From Berberis thunbergii (lineage: Eukaryota > Streptophyta > Magnoliopsida > Ranunculales > Berberidaceae), in assembly GCA_003290165.1 (NCBI GenBank), contig QNQO01000543.1:310001-374000 (forward strand): a DNA stretch of 64,000 bases, read 5' to 3'. Below, piece after piece: positions 1 to 10,946 of this stretch. The position numbers and the translations under genes are program-made. Numbering within the stretch: position 1 is the stretch's first letter; every line of letters starts with the position of its first letter. The notes beneath the pieces are model-generated. The model ran no database searches, was not told where the DNA came from, and saw nothing but the letters and a program-made list of their open reading frames with translations.

Positions 1-79
1 TTTTAATAAATAAAAACCGACCCGATCGGTCCGGTTGTCGGTTCGGTCCGGATTCTCGCTCCTAAATGCCCACCCCTAC
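1..79. mobile_element. 3' end of a hAT-like element (cut by the window edge)
   Basis: CCGGTTCGGTCCGG-rich sequence ending ATGCCCACCCCTA. The reverse complement, TAGGGGTGGGCAT, is the same terminal motif as in the hAT-type elements at 12573-13529 and 46802-49877. Only the end is inside the window. Confidence 0.5.
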
Positions 80-985
80 TTTAATCCATACTAGGGTGTC
101 GACGCGCTCTAAGTGCATAGATATTCAGTATTTTTTACTTTATTATAACAACTCAATATAAGAAAAAACATATTAATGAATTTCTAAACAAAATAGTTAT
201 ACAGCATTTTAAGGACTTATTCATAGTTTATAAATAAAGAAGGGGCTTCAAATAAATTATATTAGGGGCCATCCTGTGAAATTTATAGGATAGGTTGATT
301 GATTGGATCAATGTCTAGCTCAAGCCCAACCCAAACTCTAGCCTAGTCAATTGATGGAGGCCCAAATAACATTAAACCTAACCCAAACTTTAAATGACCG
401 AACAAACATGTGATTATAGAAGTAGATGGGGGCAAGACGACAATTTGCAGGTGTGACACATTTATACACACCGACAACTCATTTCACGTTACAGTCATAG
501 ATGGTCCAATTGGGTCACACATTTCAAACAAGATGCAAAAAATATGATTCCCAACATTTAAAAAAAAAATACAAAAATATATATATATATATACCCAATA
601 TAAGGTACAAACTAAAACGAATGAGCATCTAGCACCTTACCTGTCCGTGGATGGTGAAATAATGTCCATGGACCGAGCTCTCAGTTAACTGAAATTTCAG
701 GCTAGGCCGGTCTCGGTTAAGCCAAAATTTTTGGGCCAATGTTTTTCAGCCGAGCATGTAGTATCGACTTTCAACTTTTCTTTTTCCAAGCAAGTAAGAA
801 ACTTCTTGTTATAGTTATGAAGACATTTAGCATAAACACAAGACCATATAACACTTGTATTTTAAAACATGTCTAATCTCTATAAAACATGTGACAATAT
901 TGATGGTCCTTTCATCATACATCATGCATTAGCATCTTAGATCAGCATAAGAAACGAAGTTAAAACTGAAACAAAGCAAATGACT
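80..985. other. Non-coding stretch
   Basis: AT-rich DNA without recognisable genes. There is a short AT dinucleotide run at about 578-592. Confidence 0.6.
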
Positions 986-1204
986 TTAAGAAAACAGTAA
1001 ATGGAGTGTCGACTCTTTCTGGATATTGTAGACAGCGAGAGTACAACCATCTTCAAGCTGCTTACCCGCGAAGATCAACCTATGCTGATCAGGTGGAATC
1101 CCTTCTTTGTCTTGGATCTTGGCCTTGACATTGTCGATCGTGTTAGATAAATCGACTTCAAGGGTGATTGTCTTCCCTGTTAGGGTTTTCACGAAGATGT
1201 GCAT
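986..1204 (-). pseudogene. Single-unit ubiquitin pseudogene lacking the C-terminal diglycine
   Basis: 72 codons from Met (1204-1202) reading [17 protein letters not shown]... [18 protein letters not shown]... [11 protein letters not shown], then [13 protein letters not shown] and a stop. Canonical ubiquitin is 76 residues ending LRLRGG; here the last residues and Gly75-Gly76, needed for conjugation, are missing. There are also replacements at usually invariant sites (Q2H, Q49H, R54C, D58V). Most of the protein is conserved, suggesting a recent copy. It might be transcribed, but it cannot work as a ubiquitin donor. Confidence 0.9.
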
Positions 1205-1435
1205 CTTCCCGCCTCTCTCTCTCTGGATCTCGCTTTGTATGTGAAGAAGAGCTTTCTGGATCTTGTTTTGTATGTGGAAAGGAAGGAGGCGGAGAGGAGT
1301 CTGCAAGGAGGGAGAGTCTGCGAGGAGGCAGAGAGAATAAGAGTTCTCTGGATCTCGCTTTGTATGTGGAGAGGAAGGAGGCGGAGAGAAGAAGAGCTCT
1401 CTGGATCTCGCAAGGAGGCAAAAAGAAGAAGAGAA
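1205..1435. repeat. Degenerate purine-rich repeats before the ubiquitin pseudogene
   Basis: CTGGATCTCGCTTTGTATGT (or a one-to-three base variant) occurs at about 1225, 1256 and 1350, each followed by GGAGGCGGAGAG-like sequence. Open frames on both strands across the block are by-products of the repetition. It may be a duplicated 5'UTR of the ubiquitin copy. Confidence 0.7.
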
Positions 1436-1539
1436 TGAGAAGAGGAAGAGGAGGCAAAGAGGAGGATGGGAATATAAAACCCTAGAATAAGTTTTCTAGA
1501 GACTTCATCATTAAGCCCATGATTTATATTTTCATTTAA

Positions 1540-1722
1540 GTCGGGTCTGGCCAGTTAACTGGTGATTTTAACAATTACAACCGAGGATCGAACCGTAAAT
1601 ATCGGTTCGGTTAGGTTTTTGGGACCGAACTGTAAAATATTATTAAAGAACCGAACTAGACCGGCCCAATCGGTTCTGTTTTTGGTTCGGTCTGGTTATT
1701 CAGTCTGAAATGCCCAGCCCTA
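1540..1722. mobile_element. hAT-like repeat end
   Basis: Rich in AACCGAACTAGACCGG-type motifs and ending AAATGCCCAGCCCTA, so related to the sequence at 1-79. No matching opposite end was identified, so this may be a fragment. Confidence 0.4.
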
Positions 1723-1739
1723 ATATATGCAACCTTTCA

Positions 1740-2308
1740 AACTGCTGCTAAATCCATGGGCAGGCAAGAGACAACCTGACGAACTTAAACATTTTAGTGG
1801 CCAGAAGAAAAGAAAGCAAAAGCAATTCCCGGAGTAGCGACGAGCGAAATGGGAGCAGTCTAAATCGTGAAAACTGGGTTGTGGGAGAGCAGTACAAGCG
1901 TTGTGCTGCTAAGCGAAGCGGTGGAGTACTGCACCCTAGATGGCAAGAGTTCAGTAGCCGAAAGTATCACTAGCTTATGCTCCTCTGACCCGAGTAGCAT
2001 GGGGCACGTGGAATCCCATGTGAATCAGCAAGAATCACCTTGCAAAGCTAAATACTCTTGGGTGACCGATAGCGAAGTAGTGTCATGAAGGAAAGGTGAA
2101 AAGAACCCCATCGGGGAGTGAAATAGAACATGAAACTGTAAGCTCCCAAGCAGTGGGAGCCTGGGCTCTGACCGCGTGCTTGTTGAAGAATGAGCCAACG
2201 ACTCATTGGCAATGGCTTGGTTAAGGGAACCCACCAGAGCCGTAGCGAAAGTGAGTCTTCATAGGGAAATTGTCACTACTTATGGACCCGAACCTGGGTG
2301 ATCTATGC
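1740..2308 (+). pseudogene. rrn23: Nuclear insert of plastid DNA: partial 23S rRNA
   Basis: Matches the internal part of chloroplast 23S rRNA: ATCCATGGGCAGGCAAGAGA, CCCGAGTAGCATGGGGCACG, GGGTGACCGATAGCGAAGTA, GGTTAAGGGAACCCACC and GACCCGAACCTGGGTGATCT. Differences from the plastid gene are mainly G-to-A and C-to-T, as expected for methylated nuclear copies. Open frames across it are not genes. It joins directly to a ycf1 fragment at about 2306. Confidence 0.93.
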
Positions 2309-2715
2309 ATGCCAAGGTTCCAGGCAGAAAGGAAATAAAATCTTTATCTGAATACCACATGTTAACCAATCTTTCATAAATTCATTTTCTGACAATTGAA
2401 CACCATTATTAGTGCATTTATCATGCATTTTGTTATGCCACGCTTTCCAATCCTGGCGCCATTCGAGAATTTGAAATAATAGCATACGACCAACATTTTT
2501 AATTATTATTAATGAGGGTAATACAATATATTTTCTAAGAATCGATTGGGTTAGTAACAAACAACCTCGCAGTGGTTGAGCATAATCAATATTATCCCAC
2601 ATTTCCGCTATTTTTACCTGCTCATCATCTGCTCTTTTTTCAGCTTGTTTTCTTTTTTCTTTTGTTTCTTGCGTTTTAGAATTTTCAATTTTAGATTCCC
2701 TGCTTTGAGTCATTT
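2306..2715 (-). pseudogene. ycf1: Nuclear insert of plastid DNA: ycf1 (TIC214) C-terminal region fragment
   Basis: The minus-strand frame contains [51 protein letters not shown] and a Lys/Glu-rich stretch. These are characteristic of the plastid ycf1/TIC214 protein (usual motif [31 protein letters not shown]). The reading frame is still open across the fragment and runs on into gag-like sequence, so the 181-codon frame is a chimera. The right edge is uncertain. Confidence 0.85.
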
Positions 2716-2848
2716 CCACTCTAGATCTGACCTCGCCCAAAGGAAGAGTTTTGGGTCTAAGCATTTGGACATCATAGCGTAGCTCATCCTTTAACCCACA
2801 AACAAAAAACCACTTGTGAGAAAAGACTCGGTCAGGCCTATAGTGCAA
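2716..2848 (-). pseudogene. Ty3/gypsy-type gag scrap
   Basis: Reads [20 protein letters not shown] followed by RPKTLPL, resembling the F..GL..E.R..V....P.TL motif of plant gypsy Gag proteins. It is fused in frame to the ycf1 fragment. Only about 35 residues are recognisable. Confidence 0.5.
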
Positions 2849-3059
2849 TTGGTGGGGTTCTCAAACTGAGCTTGATACTAGCGGAATGACAATGTTGGTC
2901 GAAGTTTGGCTAGAGCTCTCAAAGTTCGGTAGATGACACGGTTTTTCCTCTTCCAATCGTGGCATATTGCAAACTTATAGGTCACCCATTTGGTGGCCAC
3001 CTACTAGGAGGTTCTCATGGAATGACACTTTTTTGTCCAAGAACTTGTACCTCGTATTC

Positions 3060-3560
3060 CTGACTCAAGCATAACTACCCTCCTTATCCAGCAATACATA
3101 ACGAGTCGAATCTTCAACTGGGGGAAGTTGCATCACTCGAAACTCCTATTTACCTACATCAAAAGCAACAATGAGTGCAATGGTAATCCATGTACTAGTA
3201 TTCGCGTCTTCATGATCAGATGTAGACCAGTGAAAAGCTCCATTTGACAAGCACTTGTGGACAATATTCAGTGTCCTTACAATATGTGGAAGAAACGGAT
3301 AAGGAACATCTCCAAGCTTCCTCCACTCACCCGAACCAAAAGTATATATCTCAGCCTCCCAATTGTATTTATAAAACTTTAACATCCTCATCATCCTCAT
3401 ATAATAATATTGACATATCCTCTTAACAACTTGTACTTTTTAGCAATTTCATTGTAGCCAAACCCAGATATAATATTGTAAACAGGCTCCTTTTATTTCC
3501 GGGTAACTCCACGTATTCCCCAGTTATTGGATTACAAATGAATTTGGGACTGTAAGACTA
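3060..3560 (-). pseudogene. F-box protein (F-box-associated domain) pseudogene fragment
   Basis: Fragments in different minus-strand frames: FICNPITGEYVELP, then ISGFGYNEIAKKYKLLRGY, then AEIYTFGSGEWRKLGDVP, NGAFHW and IALIVAFDVGK, and finally RVMQLPPVEDSTRYVLLD. These follow the usual order of the F-box-associated (FBA) domain (NP.TGE....P, GFGYD, aEVYslgsgsWR, NGalHW, I.aFD). At least two frame shifts and stops disrupt it, and the F-box itself is absent. Confidence 0.75.
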
Positions 3561-3601
3561 GTGAATAGGCACGGTGTTAAGACATATCAATCCATTAAAC
3601 C

Positions 3602-3644
3602 CCCAACCCCCCCCCCCCCGCCCCCCCCCCCCCCAAAAAAAAAA
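3602..3644. repeat. Poly-C / poly-A homopolymer tracts
   Basis: A run of about thirty C (with one G) followed by about ten A. Homopolymers of this length are often mis-sized in assemblies. Confidence 0.8.
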
Positions 3645-4094
3645 TTTAATATCATCATGTTCTTTTTTACAAGTAATAAAAATCAGTATCCTCATTATCA
3701 ATCCTTACATATTAATTGTAGAAAATATAGCAAAGGATCAGGTTCTGGTTGTTGTTGTTGGACTGGTTTTGTGTCATGTATTATCACACCCTCTTTGACC
3801 TCCTCTACAAATGCAATGATCAAGTCAATCATCATTTATAGCTTATTTACTTATGCATTTAATTAATTACGTAAACAAACATCTATATAATGGCAACGAC
3901 TTTTTGACACCACCACTTCTACTGAAGCACACTACCCTTTTTTAATGTGTTCAAACACACCACCAATCAGGAGCGGATCCAGGATTGCAGACAAAGGGGG
4001 GAAAAATCATAGATAATTTAATTATTAAAATAAATAGATAAATATAATTAAAATAGAGTTTTAAAAGTATTACAAGAGAAACATACATAATGAG

Positions 4095-6506
4095 TCAATG
4101 TAGACGCTCAGTAGATTTAGGTAAACGCTCTCTGCGGGTTCTCATGTTCTGGTAATGCTGCATAATCACCTCGACATCGATGTCATTAAATATATCTTTC
4201 TCAACGTATGTAATCAAATTATCTGCCATCCATTGATCTCCCATTCGATTACGTAATCGATTCTTGACAATCTTCATAGCAGAAAAATCTCTCTCAACAC
4301 TTGCAGTTGCAACTGGTAATATTAAGGCTAAACTAATAAGCCTATAGATCAAAGGATACAAAATGTTTTTTTTTGTCCTTACCATCTTCTCAGCAAGATT
4401 GCTAATTCCTGTCAAATTCAAAAACTCGTTATTCGACCTTACATCAATGATAAATGTCTCCAACTGATTATCAAGAGCACCAAATTGTACTTCTAAGAAA
4501 TCATTTGGATAAAACTTAGCAAAACGAATCAATTTTTCCTTATCAAAATCCGAGAAGGAATCATTTGGAATCAGGCATGAAAGACATAAAAGCAATTCAG
4601 TATTCACTTCATTGAAATAGTTGTTGAGCTCTTGAAGTTGCAAATCAATAACAACATTAAATAACTGAACCCGATAACGATACATGTTTGTCACATTTTC
4701 AACATTACGTCATGACCGTCCCCGAGCAACATAAAATTCATCAAGGTTAGGCATTTCTATAGCATGTTTGCTACAAAATAAGGAAACTTCATCTAGCAAA
4801 TTGTTCCATCCATCATCTCGCATCAACTGTAAGCGTTTCTTAGCTACTATGACCAAACCCATGGCATTCACAACATCTTGGTCCTTTCTTTGCAATGCTT
4901 GTGACAATTCATTCGTGATTCCTAATGTACTTTTCATCAAATGAAGTCCAAATGCAATATCAAAAGATAATAGTCAATCTAATAAAGTGCACATTTCAAC
5001 TATTTGCTCAGCATATTTTGAGGTCTCCTTAATGCACTCGAGCACATCGATGATATAATTGAACAACTTAATCAAGTTTATCAAAGTATTATAATGTGAG
5101 CCCCAACGTGTATCTCCGGCTCTTTTAAGAGTTGATTGTTGATTTTGGCCACTTCCACTTGCAAGTTCACCACTTTCAAGTGCTTTTAGATTGTTAATAG
5201 ATTGTGCTTCTAAAAGAATATCATGACGCTTACATGAGCCACCAACCACATTCACAACACTCGTGACCAAAGAGAATAATAAAACAATGGAATCCTCATT
5301 CTTTGCAACGACAATAAGTGCTAATTGAAGTTGATGTGCAAAGCAGGGAATATAGAATGCACTTCCATTCTCCTTTAAGATTAATGCTTTAAGACCGTTG
5401 AACTCACCTTGCATATTGCTTGCCCCATCATACCCTTGGCCACGTAGTCTTGAAATGCTTAACTTATGCTTTGAAAATAAAGTGTCAATTGATGCCTTTA
5501 GAGATAGAACAGAAGTGTTAGAAACGTGTACAATACCTAAAAGTCTCTCAATCACATGCCCGTGTTTGTCCGCATAACGGATCACGGAACCCATTTGCTC
5601 TTTAATTGATACATCGCGGGCTTCATCAACTAATATGGAAAACAAAGAATCTCCAAGGTCTTGAATGATAACATTTATGGTTTCGGTTGCACAAGCACTT
5701 ACAATATCTTTTTGAATTTTCGGTGCTATTAATTTTAGATTCCCAAGACATTTATCCAAAGTTACCCTTTTGATGTCTTTATTGTGGTCACCAAAAAAAT
5801 ATAACATTTTCAAGAAATTCCCTCGGTTGTTTGAATCACAAGATTCATCATGACCACGGAAAGCTAATCCTTGTCGGAGTAAGAATCGAATACAAACGAC
5901 AGAAGCATTTAGACGAACCTTGTAATCACTTCGAGCTTCATTTGTTTGCTTATTCACAACAGTTCGAAGATGTTGTTGTTGATTCATTAAAGCTTCACAA
6001 TTACTCCAAGCTTGATTGTGATCACTGTTAGACCCTCCAACATGTGTTTGTGACTTATCATTTTTCTTCCTATTGGTAAATCCTTCAACGACAAAAGCAT
6101 CACAAGTACCCACATGTTATTTACTCTCAGATATGAAAATATAGCAACACAAGCAGTATGCAACCTCTTTCTCTATGCTATATTCTAACCATGTAGGAAA
6201 TTCATCAAACCAAGAAGGATTGAAACGTCGTAAGACTTTTCCTTGCAAAGTTTGCTTAAAATTATGTGTCCGAGGTTGGCAAGGACCTTTTTGCAAGTAT
6301 GTTCTTCAAATTTCATCCCTTATGTTGGGATGATACTCCTTGATTGGCTTACGTAATCCAGGATCTGCTAGAAGGGTTTCTGGATCAAACTCAGTCTCAA
6401 TACAACTCCTTTTGGAACTAGGAAGCTCCTTATCAGACCTATCAGTGACAGCCCGAGCAGTAGAACTAGAACTCACATCATTTATTCTTTTAAAGTATCT
6501 ATCCAT
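4095..6506 (-). pseudogene. hAT-family transposase (DUF4371, TTF-type zinc finger, hAT dimerisation), interrupted
   Basis: The likely start is at 6506 (MDRYFKRINDVSS). Next come the TTF-type region (HPNIRDE, a stop, then YLQKGPCQPRTHNF), GLAFRGHDES, the DUF4371 core with ILVDEARDVSIKEQ and YDGASNMQGEFNGLKALI, and AFYIPCFAHQLQLALI. The C-terminal dimerisation block contains LALILPVATASVERDFSAMK and IVKNRLRNRMGDQWM. At least four stops interrupt it (near 6306, 6117, 4974 and 4707). The signature blocks are otherwise well conserved. Confidence 0.9.
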
Positions 6507-7259
6507 TACTCGTAAGCACAAGTGCACAACTATTGAACTACACAAATACAACAGATAATCCCAATATTCATATTAAAAAATGTTATCACAGATTCTCAAA
6601 TTATCAAATTTGTAATGTAAATAAATAATTAACACATGAAAGAGAAGAAACCTCACCAAATACCAAGAACTTAAGATAATGGCCTTTTCAGCAGATGAAA
6701 TTAAATACCCACTTAAGCTTCAATGATCAAATACCCATTTTATTAAAGCCTAAGCAAATTAAAGCTTCAAGGATCAAATACCCACTTTATTAAAGCCTAA
6801 ACAAATTAAATTAAATTAAAAATCAAATATAAAACTCTCATTTACAAATAAAGATGATAAATCAGATACTGAAACAAACATAAAATACCCCATCAAAGCT
6901 TAAATATAAAACTCACCCAAAACTTAAACAACTAAATAAATACTCACCAGTCTAAACATAAAGGTGATTAACAAAGTATGAATTTTTTTATCTCTTTATT
7001 AAAAAAAAAACTTAAATTTATCAATAATTGCAGTAAAATAATTTTGATGTCTTTTCATATCTCTCTTATCTTTTTAACCATTGCAATAAAATAACTTGAT
7101 TGATGTATTGTCTTTCTCCTTTTTTTATCAAATACCCAAACAGTGGCCTAAAACCACATTTCATCCCTGATATCTAAAATGAAAAGATCTTCTCTTCTCA
7201 TATCTCTTCTCTTCTCTTTTCATATCTCTATTTTCTTATTGAATTTTATCACTGAGAAA

Positions 7260-8110
7260 CACTAAAAATCAGGGAGATCGACTTCATCAGAAGAGAGATC
7301 GAGTTCATCAGAGGGCGATCGACTTCATCAGAAGATAGATTGAGTTCATCAGAAGGGAGATCGACTTTCTAAAGCTAAAAGACAAGAGGAGATAACCTCT
7401 CTCTGAAAAATCAAGTTCATCAAGAGAGAGATCGAGTTCATCAGGAGTTTGTTTTCGTTTCATCAGACTCAGACTCACTCAGATCAGAGTTAGGGAGATC
7501 GAGTTTGATGAAGAAAGTGTTGGAGAAGAGAGTGTAACTTGGAGAACAATCAGGGAGATCGAGTTTGATGAAGAGAGTGTTGGAGAACAATCAAGATCGA
7601 GCTCAGTTTCATCTGAGAGAGATCGAGTTTCTGATCTCTCTCTGACCTCTCTGATCTCTCCCTGTGATCTCTGTTTGATCTCTCTTTGAGATCTTTCTTC
7701 ATATCTCTCTCTAATCTCTGTCCGATCTCTCTTTGAGATCTTTCTCCATCTCTCTCTCGAGTTTGTGATCTCTATCTAGGTTTTTGATTCATCAGAGAGA
7801 GAGAGATCCAAGATAAGAACTACTGATCTTTATCTAGGCTTTTTCTGATCTCTTACTAATAAGGGAGTGTTGGAGAACAATCAGAGAGATCAAGTTTGAT
7901 GAAGGGAGATCGAGCTTGGTTTCATCAGAGAGAGATCGAGTTTTTGATCTCTCCCTGTGATTTCTCTCTGATCTCTCTTGAGATCTTTCTCCATCTCTTT
8001 CTCTTATCTCTGTCCGATCTCTCTGAGATCTTTTTCCATCTCTCTCTCTGATCTCTCTCTCGAGTTTCTGATCTAGGTTTTTGAGTCATCAGAGAAATCC
8101 AAGGTAAGAA
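7260..8110. repeat. GA/CT-rich subterminal repeat array of the hAT element
   Basis: Dozens of imperfect copies of GAGATCGAGTTCATCAGA and TCTGATCTCTCTCTGA-like units, some in inverted orientation to each other. hAT transposases bind repeated subterminal motifs, so a binding role is possible. Equally, it may be a minisatellite grown in the transposase 5' region. Confidence 0.7.
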
Positions 8111-8445
8111 GAGACGTTAAGATTAAAGGTGATTTTGTTGTTCAATTGTCTTGTTGATTTCATTTAGAACCTATAATCAAACAAACTCACCTTATTTCAC
8201 AGGGATGGAGAAGAAGATATTGTTGAGAACCGGAGGCGTGGAGGCGGAGATTAGAAGCGGCAACTCAATTGTTTTTGTTTTCTTCAATTGTGATATGTGA
8301 TCTGTAATTGTAATTGTAATTATGATATGTGATCTGTAATTGTAATTCTTGTTTTTATAAGAGGGGCAAAATAAAATTTCTAAGGGGGGCAAGATTGAAA
8401 TTTTATATACTTTAGTAGATTACCCAAGCTGTAGATCCACCCCTG

Positions 8446-8894
8446 CCACCAACAGAAACTCCTCTCTCACCATTGTTCCTATTCTTCTCCACCTTTTCTT
8501 CTATCTTGACAACAATGACGGAGCAACACCAACCAGCCACCACCTTTCCTCTCTTCATCGTCATCATTTTTTTCTTCTTCTTCGTTGTTGTTCTTCTAAT
8601 TTTTCTCTCTTTCTTTTTTTTATTTTCTATTCTCCACCACCAGTCGACACCACCCCGCCCACACTTTCTTCTTCTCCTCCTCTATTTTTTTTTCCCTGCA
8701 ACAAATTCGTGCAAATTGGGTGTGCGAGGCGGGGTTCCTTCTTCGGACGAATTTACTCAAAGGCAGAAAAACAGAGGAGAAGAGAAGAAGAAAAAGAAAA
8801 ATGAAGGAAGAAAAAAAACAAAAGGTGGCGTAGGGTGGTGTCACTGGCAGTGGAGAATAAGATAATAAAGAAAATATGAGAAGAAGAACATAGC

Positions 8895-8937
<43 letters not shown>

Positions 8938-9170
8938 GATAGGAAATGTGTGATCGGCCTACGGGCGAGGCGGTAAGGTGGTGGAGCGAGGTGATGCAGT
9001 AGTGGTATTGTTCGTTGAAAGAGAAGATATAAGAAAATAGAGATAAAAGAGGTGGTGGTAGGTTTTTTTTTATATTGATAGTGTCCTTCAGTAAGTGGTG
9101 GTGTGCTTCAAAAAATGGGGGTGGTGGTGTCCTTTAGCAAATGTGGTACTAACAAAAAGTTGCTAAGTTG
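8446..9170. other. Right part of an older TIR repeat, with a microsatellite
   Basis: Low-complexity sequence with an ATA run at 8895-8937. The right end, GAAGCACACCACCACTTACT and AGCAACTTTTTGTTAG when read on the minus strand, mirrors 3893-3967 (GCAACGACTTTTTGACACC, ACTGAAGCACACTAC). The whole 3893-9164 interval may therefore be a TIR element split by the hAT insertion. Apparent open frames (8473-8865) are homopolymeric. Confidence 0.45.
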
Positions 9171-10860
9171 GAAGAAATCATACGACTTCCTTCTCTACAA
9201 GAAGTATTATTACTAGTTACACAAGATAACAAGTTTGTGTGATTCACCTTCTTCTGACATTGACATTGACATTGCAATGAGGAGATTGAGGGAAAACAAG
9301 TTTGTTTAAGAATCAAGATATCAGACTCTCCACCCCACAAGTAGTTAAAGAAACTACAACTTGCACCATTGTTTCGCTTCGCATCTTCAATAAAATTAAA
9401 ATATTAAAAAAATTTTAAGAAGAAAATGGAGATTTGGTGCCCCCTCCTCTTCCTCCTCCTCCTCCTCCTCGTCCACTTTGAAGGTCACAATTGGAGTTAT
9501 TTGACGGTTTCCTTAGCTAAGCATGATCGACCAGGGTATTGTGCGTATGCTCAAGGATATTGGCCTAATTTTGAGTTTTACAAACATAAAAAGGATTTTT
9601 TTTTACAAGTTCTCAAAATTTGAAAAGAATTGCAGGTATTATTTTCCTTACTCGCGAGAACACCTTCGTGTATGCTTAACTGAGCTCACGTATTTGAGAA
9701 GTTTGCTAATTTTGTAGAACATGTATAAATTTTGTGGCTATTGCGAGTTTGTGTGATATAATAAATTTAGAACATGAAGAAGAACTTTATTGAATTGAAT
9801 CCTTATAAGAGACCTAAGATGAGTTTATATAACCTACACTAGAAATACATTTAGAAACAACTACAAATCATATTAAGTAAGATAAACCCAGAACGGAAGA
9901 ATATCCTAGCAAATATTATGCTAGGATATGATTAGAAACTTCATATCTTGTATGTGGACTGATTCTTGGTTGCTGATACAATCATGTATTTAGACTAATT
10001 CTGGATGAATCAATCTGAAAAAATTGCTCTTCCTAAAATAGCTCACTTGACTAAATATGTACACTAGTAATTATATACACTAATAATCATAATATGATAA
10101 TCACAAACTATCAGTTGAGTATCATTTTATACTCACAAACCCTCAATCCGGTCTCATATATTAAACTCGCCATAATCAAGAAACAAGTACAAATGCCCCT
10201 AAGAAATCATACTTTATTTAAATATGATTTGTTTAATATAACTTTGCAATTTGTTTAATTATGTGTGTGTGTGTGTGTGTTTGAATTCTTTGTTAAGTCA
10301 AGAATAATCATGAAACCTGTAAGTAGATAAGGAAATGCTTTAACAATTAAGGAAGGAGATACTAGTAAGGTTGACAGACAGAAACCAATATCATCTTATT
10401 GAAAGGATCAATCGTGCTAATGAAGGTGCAAAGAAAGTTGGAAAAAATGTTGTTCCTGTTGTTACAATAAATTTTCAAACAAGGATCCTGAAGAGGTTGG
10501 CGTGGTATCAAAAGAATGTGGAGATGGGGATGATGAGGTCGATGAAGAAAACGAGGGAAATGAAGTAGGTTGGCATGGTATCAAAAGGGATGAGTAGAAA
10601 GAATTGAAGTTCAAGGAGGAAGAATATCCTTCAGCGCCAAAGAACCTCTCTGTTTTGGATTATTTTTTTTCACTTTAATTTTTTTTTTCTATCCTTAATT
10701 ATATTATTGTTTGTCTCTTTTGAATTGGAAACAATAACCACTCAGTTAACATCGCTGAGTACAATCCACTATTTGCTTAGGTAATATTAAATAGGTGAAT
10801 GATGTCAGAAACATTTTCTAATGGATTAAAGTTGTTCCTTGATTCGTAAAGTCAAAGTGT
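9171..10860. other. Non-coding stretch
   Basis: AT-rich. It holds a GT dinucleotide run (10262-10280) and several short open frames without recognisable similarity. One, at 9426-9623 (+), starts with a Leu-rich hydrophobic segment ([20 protein letters not shown]), but it is short and no family is evident. Confidence 0.5.
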
Positions 10861-10946
10861 GTGGATTTGACATTTGTTGAGAGGTGGTATCTTGAGACCA
10901 ACACGTTCCCTAAGTTGTTCTATGTACGAAATTCTTATAATCAGAG

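Larger units (their letters stand above)
3968..8445 (-). mobile_element. hAT transposon (DUF4371 / TTF-type transposase), 4478 bp, inactive
   Basis: The ends read CAGGAGCGGATCCAG and, reversed from the right, CAGGGGTGGATCTAC, typical hAT TIRs. They are flanked by CCACCAAT (3960-3967) and CCACCAAC (8446-8453), 7 of 8 matching. The transposase frame is on the minus strand (separate entry). The upstream third (7260-8110) is a GA/CT-rich repeat region. The element sits inside an older repeat whose CACCACCACTT...GAAGCACAC ends occur near 3910 and, inverted, near 9070-9150. Confidence 0.88.

Noticed and set aside
1867..2234. Open frames on both strands
   Set aside because: They lie in a plastid 23S rRNA copy; the sequence is ribosomal RNA, not coding.
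7260..8110. CRISPR-like repeat array
   Set aside because: Eukaryotic nuclear context, irregular units and no unique spacers.
8473..8865. 130-codon open frame
   Set aside because: Homopolymer and CT/GA-rich composition with no domain; it sits in repeat sequence.
9426..9623. Short secreted-protein-like frame
   Set aside because: The Leu run comes from a CTC repeat; there is no family match and no gene context.
10861..10946. VERWYLETNTF, reminiscent of a plant mobile domain
   Set aside because: Only about 11 residues, with no continuation on either side of the Mutator-like element; too little to call.
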